Below are positions 57,525 through 64,000 of a stretch of DNA of 64,000 nt, one piece after another (position 1 is the first letter of the stretch; each line of letters starts with the position of its first letter). Under the pieces are notes generated by a model. It worked only from the letters and a program-made list of their open reading frames with translations. It searched no databases and had not been told where the DNA came from. The stretch is taken from contig CM074858.1 in NCBI GenBank assembly GCA_037501455.1, forward strand, positions 80,450,501 through 80,514,500. The letters run 5' to 3'. This DNA is from Lantana camara (Eukaryota > Streptophyta > Magnoliopsida > Lamiales > Verbenaceae). The position numbers were made by a program, and so were the translations under genes.

Positions 57525-58379
57525 TGTAGCGCCTCCCCTATCACTACAACTCCCGCACCACAATACTCCCTAAGTGGAACACTCAGGAAATACTAGGGCG
57601 GACGGTATAAATGGTACTTAAGTCGGGTGCAAGTTATGAAGCAGCGAAAGATAGTGAAACTTGAAACTTTGTAAATAAACGGGGATGATAATGTGCCAGA
57701 AAAGAAATGACTTATTATTATTGATTAAAGTAGCTCACATAAAAAGGGGTATAATATAGTAACATGCTAAGGGAAAACACAAGGGCAGCTTATTCTTATT
57801 ATCTACATGCTCAGGACTAAGTGCCCTTAGAATAGTCCTGACCTACTATACACGACACCTTACCGCTTCAAGATACCTCTAGGTGTCGTTCCATTGCTAC
57901 CTGAATTCATGCATTTCAAAATGGGTGAGGAGTTAGTCAAAGTGACTAAGTGAAGGGATATTAATTTATAGATATAGATATATATAGGACCAAGAAGATC
58001 TTAGTCTAAAATAATAGCAATAGGATATAGCAAATATAATACGGTTCATAAGTTTGAAATAGGGATAGGGGTATAAAAGGATTATTCACAAAGTATGAAC
58101 TGCTTAATAAAAGAGTTTGTATTGCCCGCAAGCTAGGCCTCTCCAACCGTACTCCGTCAATAATTTGTAAAATAGTACCGGGCTGATCAAGGCTCCGATA
58201 CTTTATTAAAACAAAGTATGATAATACCTCCACTACTCCTTGGTGTCAATAGGGGAGCAAATCCTAGAGACGATATATGTAATAATCGGGAAATACATTC
58301 CCTGGGAGGTTGTCTCCCTTATCTCTTGGCGTGGAGTAACTAACCTCCAGTTAAACCACTACCAAGAGTTGGCGGTGGT

Positions 58380-58435
58380 CCGTGTCACCAACAATACCCT
58401 CGGCCCGATACCTTCCGGGTAATTGCTCGACACGG
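58380..58435 (-). other. Two-stem hairpin in LTR C'
   Basis: Outer stem CCGTG/CACGG and inner stem CAATACCC/GGGTAATTG. Compared with LTR1, both stems changed on both sides and still pair. Confidence 0.55.
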
Positions 58436-58705
58436 CTGCAGTCGGGGCCCATAATAATAAGAGATGAATATTTTACTTGCTTAGTCGGGAATCAGTTCTT
58501 AGTAAGAATAGGACTGAAGTATATAATGTCTAGATAAGATCCTGATTCCGACTTAAAAATGTTTTTCCTCATAAAGAGGGATATTATAATATGATATTAT
58601 GCATATAGGATAATAAATCATAAATAATAGGTAGGCTTGAAAATAGTTTTTATATAGATACATAGATATAGACATGATTCCAGTTGAAAATATTTTAACC
58701 CTCAC

Positions 58706-58762
58706 CTACTGCTGAAACTTAAGTGGAATTGTGGGGATTCCACTCTTCGATTCTACCGTCGC
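58706..58762 (-). other. Candidate exon 2 of LTR C' (57 nt)
   Basis: Acceptor ATTACTTTCAG (AG 58763-58764) and donor AGTAG/GTGAGG (GT 58704-58705). Same length as in LTR1-4 despite sequence divergence. Confidence 0.45.
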
Positions 58763-60900
58763 CTGAAAGTAATAACTACTACTGACTTAGAACTAAGTTC
58801 TTATTATGCCAATCAAATAATCACATTAAGTACATAATATTCTAATCAAATAACCACATAAGGTACGTATTATGTAGCACGTTAGAGAATTTTTGGTAAA
58901 TCCTAATTTTAACCGTTTAATGGAATTTAATTAATTAATCACGTTTTATGAAGTCTTTAACTAATCAAATATTTATTAATCACCTTATAATCCTAATTTG
59001 AATATTAGAAATGTAATTTAAGGTTTAATTTGACAATGTAGGTTAGGTTTTGAAATTATTTTACAATTTACCCATTTTTTGAACAATTCGGATAAAATCT
59101 TTCTTTTAAAATTCCAAAACCTATTTTATAATTAGTTTTGAATAATTTTCGAAATTATATGAATATATGTTGACCAAAAAGTCAAAATTACTATTGAAAA
59201 CATCTACTATTCAAATTCTTATGAATTAAACACTTTATAACATAAAATTGAACTTACACACACACATACTATCACACGTGCACGTAAAATTGATCAAGAA
59301 CATTATGAATGTGTTCTTAGACTTATGAATGTGTTCATATTATCTCACGATCAAATTTAATAAGTTCTAAGTCCATAACACATAATTAAACTTACAATGT
59401 AGCAGTTTATGTAACTTTAATCATAAAATTAATTCTAAATAAATTATTCTAGGCATGAATTTAGTCAAACAAGATCATAATTATTTAAACACAAACTCAT
59501 ACTATATCATATCATAATTCATGCATTTAATTAAATAAAATTTCATAATGTAGACACCTTTTATTTAAAACTAACAATTATGCATATATTTAATAAAATA
59601 AAATTCATAGAGCATAATTTAAATAAACCTAGGCATGCTATGACAATATTATACTAAAAACATAATATAAAGGATGAAATAATAAAAGAAAAACACGCCT
59701 TATGTAGAGAGAGAGGGTGAGCTCATGACTAGTGAGAGAGAGAGTGATGATTTTGTGTGAATTTTGTGCATGCTTCTTAGGGTATTTATAGGTATGGTTT
59801 AAGGGCTTATGTTGTAGTTTCCTATTCTTTAGGGTAGTGACTAAGGGCTTTAGGGTAGCTAGGTGTATTATCTAGGGTACCTAGGTGTATAGACAAGTGT
59901 ACAGGTGATGTAGGAGCTTATGTATACATATATTAGGTAATAAATTCATCACAATAAAATAAATCTAAAATAGGGTAAAATTAATGATAACATCGTAGAA
60001 GAATCTCTAAATTTTAGTTTGAAATGAGAAAATTTTCAAAAGAAAGAGAATCAAAAGAGCTTTCCGATGATAAACACTTAACGTTTAAACATCTAACTTT
60101 AAAGTAGTAGGCGTTCGGAATTTCGAAAAATATAAATACTTAAAACAGTGGTAGGACGTGAATTAATTTCCAAGAAAGTTCTCATGATTCTTAAAATTAT
60201 TTAAGGATTATTTTGAGTATAATATTGGATATCAAACGCCGTACGGTTTAAAAGTTAGTTTTTACGGCGGGAATAGTACTTTAGGAAAAATAGGAAAAAT
60301 TTATAAAACGAGATAGGATTTAAACTAGAGTTTGGAAAATATCTTAAAATTCATACAATAATTAAAGGATCATTTTGGTTATAATATTGGATAGGGAAAG
60401 TGTTGGAATTCGAAAATACTTTCAATTAGGGTCAAACTAGGGTTTCATGATCGGTTTTGGTTGCTACGGGAGTTACAACGAGAATTAGGATTCGGGAATG
60501 ATACCATAATTCATAAAATTTTTCAAGGATTCATTCGAACCCAATATTGGATAGGTAAAAATATCCCGTTAAATTTCTACATTTAGGAATGAATAGTTAC
60601 TAGGGACCTAAATGGGATTTTTTATAAACAATTTTCAAAGTAGGTTTTAGAATATCAAAAGCTACGATATGAATCTAAGAAGTGTGAAATCGAGCTTTCT
60701 AAGGTTTCATGAGGAATACATGAAGGTTTAGGCTCGATGAATAAATAGTGATATGAGTCTCAGAATAAGATATTGGCAACAATCGAGGCATAAAAGCACA
60801 TAGTTCTTATAAAATGCAATGCATAATGGTTTGAGTCTTTCTTCTAACCCTTTATTTACCTATTTCTTCTTGGCCCCGAAATCCGGGATGTTACATAAAC

Positions 60901-62550
60901 CTCGGGTTGGACAACGTTCGAAAACGGCTCTGAAACAAAAGGAGACAAAACCCGAGACTTAAACTCAAATATGAACCATAAAGACGCCCGACAATGCTTA
61001 TGAATGTAATAAATGCAAGTGGAGTGCAAACACATATCATCTTAGACATATAAGTTCATAACTCGAAGCATTTATATCAAACTAAGCCATAAATTTAATA
61101 CAATGCATAAAACACATAATATACCACGTAAATAATACATATAAGTCATAAACGAGGCCAAGAAACGAGGAAACAAAGCAACAAAACGAAGATAAAACAT
61201 ATACACATACAAGGGGTAAGGGGTGACGCGTGTCACTCTTTTCAAGAGCAAAAGGAGTGACTCCCGTCAAGGGAGGTAGTAGCGAACACTCAAGGGGGTG
61301 ACGGGGGTCAAAAAACTGAGTTATAAAGGGGTGACCCCCGTTGAAGGGGTTAACACCTGAATCCTGCAAAAAAAAAAAAAGCGTAGCAATACATGACTGT
61401 CCCCTGCAACTCACAACAACAACAACGCAGAAACAAAGGCAAGCAACAACCAACCATGAAGTCCCATAAAAATGAGTAAAGATCAGGCTGTAAACATCCA
61501 ACAACAACCAGCAAGAAAGAATGGAAGCAAAAGGTTGCATATTCAAGTATTCAAAGCTTAAAACATTAATGCCAACATTTAACCTCATCACCTACCAACA
61601 AAATGAGGTCCATATAATCATAAATGAAGCTCAAGTGGTTTAGATTCAAGCATAAATCAAGAAAAACACCAAAGATGCCATAGGATTCAAATATGAGCAT
61701 AATCCCTAACTATTAATATCATATATCATATCTCCAACAAAACCGACTCAAATTGAGAAATTATTGGATTAAAATGATCAAATAAGGAAGGAGAAATCAA
61801 ATATACACTTACTTCTTGAAGATGGTGGAGGAAAATGGAGAAATGAGCTCAAACCTCTCCTTGGGTGAATAGTGACGAGATGGAAATGGTTTTTCTCCAT
61901 GCTGAAATTCTCCTCTTTTTTCCTTAGTGAACCGAGATGCAGGAGTATTGGAAGCAAGTGTATTGAGGTGGTGGATGGTGAGACCAAGTTTCATGAAAAA
62001 AGGTTGAAAATTGAAGGACTTATGTACAATTTACTCTAAGGTGGTCGTATAGGCGCGAGGTGAGTTTCCGGTCAAATTTCGGAGTATCAAATGGTCTTAA
62101 AAAAATATAAGGCTTGTTTCGTTATCCCCGACTCGTCGAAACAAGTCCAACGGAAGCGACAGAATTCGAATCTAAATTCCCGAGTTTGAGTTACAGAAAC
62201 CAGAACCCAAGGTATGCTAAAACGTTTTAGTCTCCTTTAGGTTCCAAACTAAACAAACAACTCAAAAGCTCAACAAATAAACTCGAAAACATAAAACGAG
62301 CACATTCACATGTTTATAACACATATAAGTCATGCGTATCAAATAAGCACAAAAATTGGAATTGAAAACGATAAAAAACGGAGCAATTACCAACAAAAAG
62401 AACATAAACGTTCAAATATGAATTCAATAATTAAATGAATAAGGATTAAACATTTGTAATAAACATATATTAAACATGTAATGCGCAAATAAGGAATTTA
62501 AAATGCACACATACGTCATACTTGTATGGCCAAAAAGTGTGGGTGTCACA
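60901..62550 (-). mobile_element. Solo LTR F, right part
   Basis: Continues LTR F and ends (minus-strand start) TGTGACACCCACAC at 62550. Contains four palindromes (61223-61344), an A run (61369-61380), a donor-like CAAGAA/GTAAGT (GT 61811-61812) and a diverged U3 block AGAATTCGAATCTAAATTCC (62160-62179). The acceptor of candidate exon 2 is CTTTTGTTTCAG (AG 60930-60931). A longer minus-strand frame (61082-61591) has no recognisable domain and is not called a gene. Confidence 0.9.
61223..61344. repeat. Four spaced palindromes, arm GTGAC/GTCAC (LTR F)
   Basis: Copies at 61223 (centre GCGT), 61257 (TCCC), 61298 (GGGG) and 61331 (CCCC, degraded right arm). Layout is 5+4+5. Confidence 0.8.
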
Positions 62551-63430
62551 AAGACACTATGATAGACTTGTCGCTTAGCTCACTCTCCAACTGTACCTGC
62601 AACTCAAGGAAAAAGGGGGAAAAAAAGAAAACAACAGTGAGGGTCAGTCCTAACGACTGGTGAAGGGCTAACTCATGCACCCATAATACGTATAGATCAA
62701 AGCACTTAACAAAACCAAGAGATCCATGAACTGAGAAGTGTTTTTGTACGCTAAAACATATCCCCTGATAATAGATATATGTACTTAAAAGTAGTTGAAG
62801 GCCAAAGGCCAAAATAACCAATTTTAAGTAATTATAAATGCATTCTCGTTTCATAGATCATACAAAGCTACAAAACTCGGTGAGTACAAGTTATTTCCCC
62901 AAACTTCCATATTCAAATTCATAAACCATCCTTTCTCCGGGTGATAAAAATTTTGACGGCCCTATATATCAACAAATACACACGAGACAAGGCTTAATTA
63001 TGACCTTGAAACCTTCAACGGTTGCCTCTGCCGGCTCAAGAGAAAAACCCTTCCTCAAACCTCCCAAGGTTGGGTGAAACTCTCAAATGGAAAGTGTCGA
63101 TGGGAGCACTCGGCGACCACACGACCGTCCCGAGATACCATACCAGTCTCCGAGGCCCAAAGTAAAAAGCAAAGTTCACATATACCACAAAGCTCATCTT
63201 TTAAAGCCTAAAGCTCGCTCACACACACACACTCACTTCAAAGTTTTTCAAATCAAATGCAAAATAGCTTGTATACATATACAAATCAATTTAAAAGTCT
63301 TATAACAAACGGGACAAGCCCTCAAAGTACATATCTTACACGTATCTATCATATAATATACGTATTTCACATGCGAGGCTTCAAAACATATAGCGTTGTA
63401 GGTCATTTAACTAAAAGAACAAAACTTCAC

Positions 63431-63508
63431 CTTGAATACGTGTAGTGTTGACAAAAGAGTTTGAATTGAACGCCTAAGGAGCAAGCTCGTCGTCAACGGG
63501 AAGGTCCT
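63431..63508 (-). other. Candidate exon 2 of LTR E (78 nt)
   Basis: Acceptor TTGTTTGTTTTGCACAG (AG 63509-63510) and donor TTCAAG/GTGAAG (GT 63429-63430). Confidence 0.4.
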
Positions 63509-63798
63509 CTGTGCAAAACAAACAACAAAGGATAATCTTAGACTCAAAATGAACCAAATAGATGCTCGAAAAATGCATATGAATGCGAATGATAAGTATG
63601 AAATGCAACAACGTGACAAGTAGGCCATAAGTAATCATATCTTACACGTTTCATATAAAAATGATCTATAAATTTAATACAACACCCATAACACATATTA
63701 CAACATGTTCATAGCACATATAAGTCATATACGGAGTAAGGAATCAACGAAACAAAACAAATAAATGGACAAATAACACAAATACCCACAAGAGATGG

Positions 63799-63996
63799 GC
63801 TAACGGTTGTTAACCCCTACTACTCTTCTTGGCCCTAACGGTTGTTAGCCAGGTCAGAGGCTCAGACCTCGACTAATGGTCATTACCCCTGAAAACAAAT
63901 AAGGGGACTAACCCCCGTTAAGAGGGTCAGACACCCAAGCCAAGGAACTAACGCCCATTAGCTTACATAACAACGGAATTCCCTAATGGGCGTTAG
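63799..63996. repeat. Six spaced palindromes, arm CTAAC/GTTAG (LTR E)
   Basis: Copies at about 63799, 63835, 63873, 63908, 63948 and 63983, with centres GGTT, GGTT, GGTC, CCCC, GCCC and GGGC. The array may continue beyond the window. Confidence 0.85.
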
Positions 63997-64000
63997 GGCT

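Larger units (their letters stand above)
57525..60895 (-). mobile_element. Solo LTR C' (family C, diverged, 3371 bp)
   Basis: TGTAGCGCCTCCCC at 57525 to ATGTTACA at 60895, flanked by TAAAC (57520-57524 and 60896-60900). Clearly homologous along its whole length to LTR1-4, but with many substitutions and indels, so it is an older or separate subfamily. Retains a TATA box (59783-59790), a 57-nt candidate exon 2 (58706-58762), a late acceptor GAATTCAG near 57902 and a hairpin with paired changes (58380-58435). No internal genes. Confidence 0.93.
62556..64000 (-). mobile_element. 5' LTR of element E, right piece (runs off the window)
   Basis: Continues LTR E after solo LTR F. On the minus strand it carries a late acceptor TTGAGTTGCAG (AG 62597-62598), candidate exon 2 (63431-63508) and at least six palindromes (63799-63996). 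The LTR start lies beyond 64000. No supported gene. Confidence 0.75.

Noticed and set aside
61082..61591. 169-codon minus-strand frame in LTR F
   Set aside because: It covers the palindrome array and simple sequence, has Cys/Phe/Leu-rich composition without a domain, and no homologue in the related LTRs.
63799..63996. CRISPR-like array from regularly spaced short repeats
   Set aside because: The repeats are 14-16 bp palindromes with variable centres inside a plant LTR. There are no cas genes and the genome is eukaryotic.

Overview
This is a eukaryotic window, and almost certainly from a flowering plant, most likely a eudicot with a large, repeat-rich genome. The evidence is AT-rich DNA packed with nested Ty3/gypsy LTR retrotransposons of chromovirus (Tekay/Del-like) type, LTRs of 2.9-4 kb, Met-tRNA-type primer binding sites, and a Mutator-like (MULE) DNA transposon carrying a plant-type GRF zinc-finger gene. 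I found no ordinary host gene, rRNA, tRNA or CRISPR array. Most coding sequence is broken, and most matches below rest on protein motifs read by eye.

Layout from left to right. 1-491: end of a plus-strand LTR (A) inserted in a minus-strand LTR (B, to 2773), itself inserted in a further minus-strand LTR (G). G is also split by a MULE (about 3182-8290) holding an internally deleted mudrA-type transposase and a GRF zinc-finger pseudogene. 8481-17804: minus-strand chromovirus E (3' LTR remnant, chromodomain, integrase, RNase H, RT, protease, gag, primer site), interrupted by solo LTR H (10786-14322). The 5' LTR of E runs from 17796 to beyond 64000, because it was blown apart by two nested stacks. 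Stack one is solo LTR D (17805-20169 plus 54717-55853, duplication GCACC). D contains a 34.5-kb tandem array of family C (20170-54711, duplication AGGTC), and the array contains solo LTR I (44879-48843, duplication AATAA). Stack two is solo LTR F (56267-57524 plus 60901-62550, duplication AAGAC), which contains solo LTR C' (57525-60895, duplication TAAAC).

The main discovery candidate is the family C array. It reads LTR-internal-LTR-internal-LTR-internal-LTR, with four LTRs and three internal regions but only one pair of 5-bp target duplications. The three units share the same premature stop codons, so the amplification probably happened at the DNA level after the element had lost coding capacity. 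Each unit also has an extra acidic, coiled-coil-like reading frame upstream of gag.

Three further patterns lie inside the LTRs themselves. (1) The LTRs are very different in sequence, yet carry splice-site-like signals in the same order: an early donor, a 57-85 nt candidate exon with acceptor and GGTGAG-type donor, and a late acceptor. This suggests that the long LTRs encode a spliced leader or non-coding RNA. (2) Five LTRs carry four or more short palindromes with the same geometry (5-6 bp arm, 4-bp G/C-rich centre, matching arm), but each family has its own arm sequence. (3) The C-family LTRs hold a two-stem hairpin with compensatory changes between diverged copies. These are inferences from one window and are set out with tests below.
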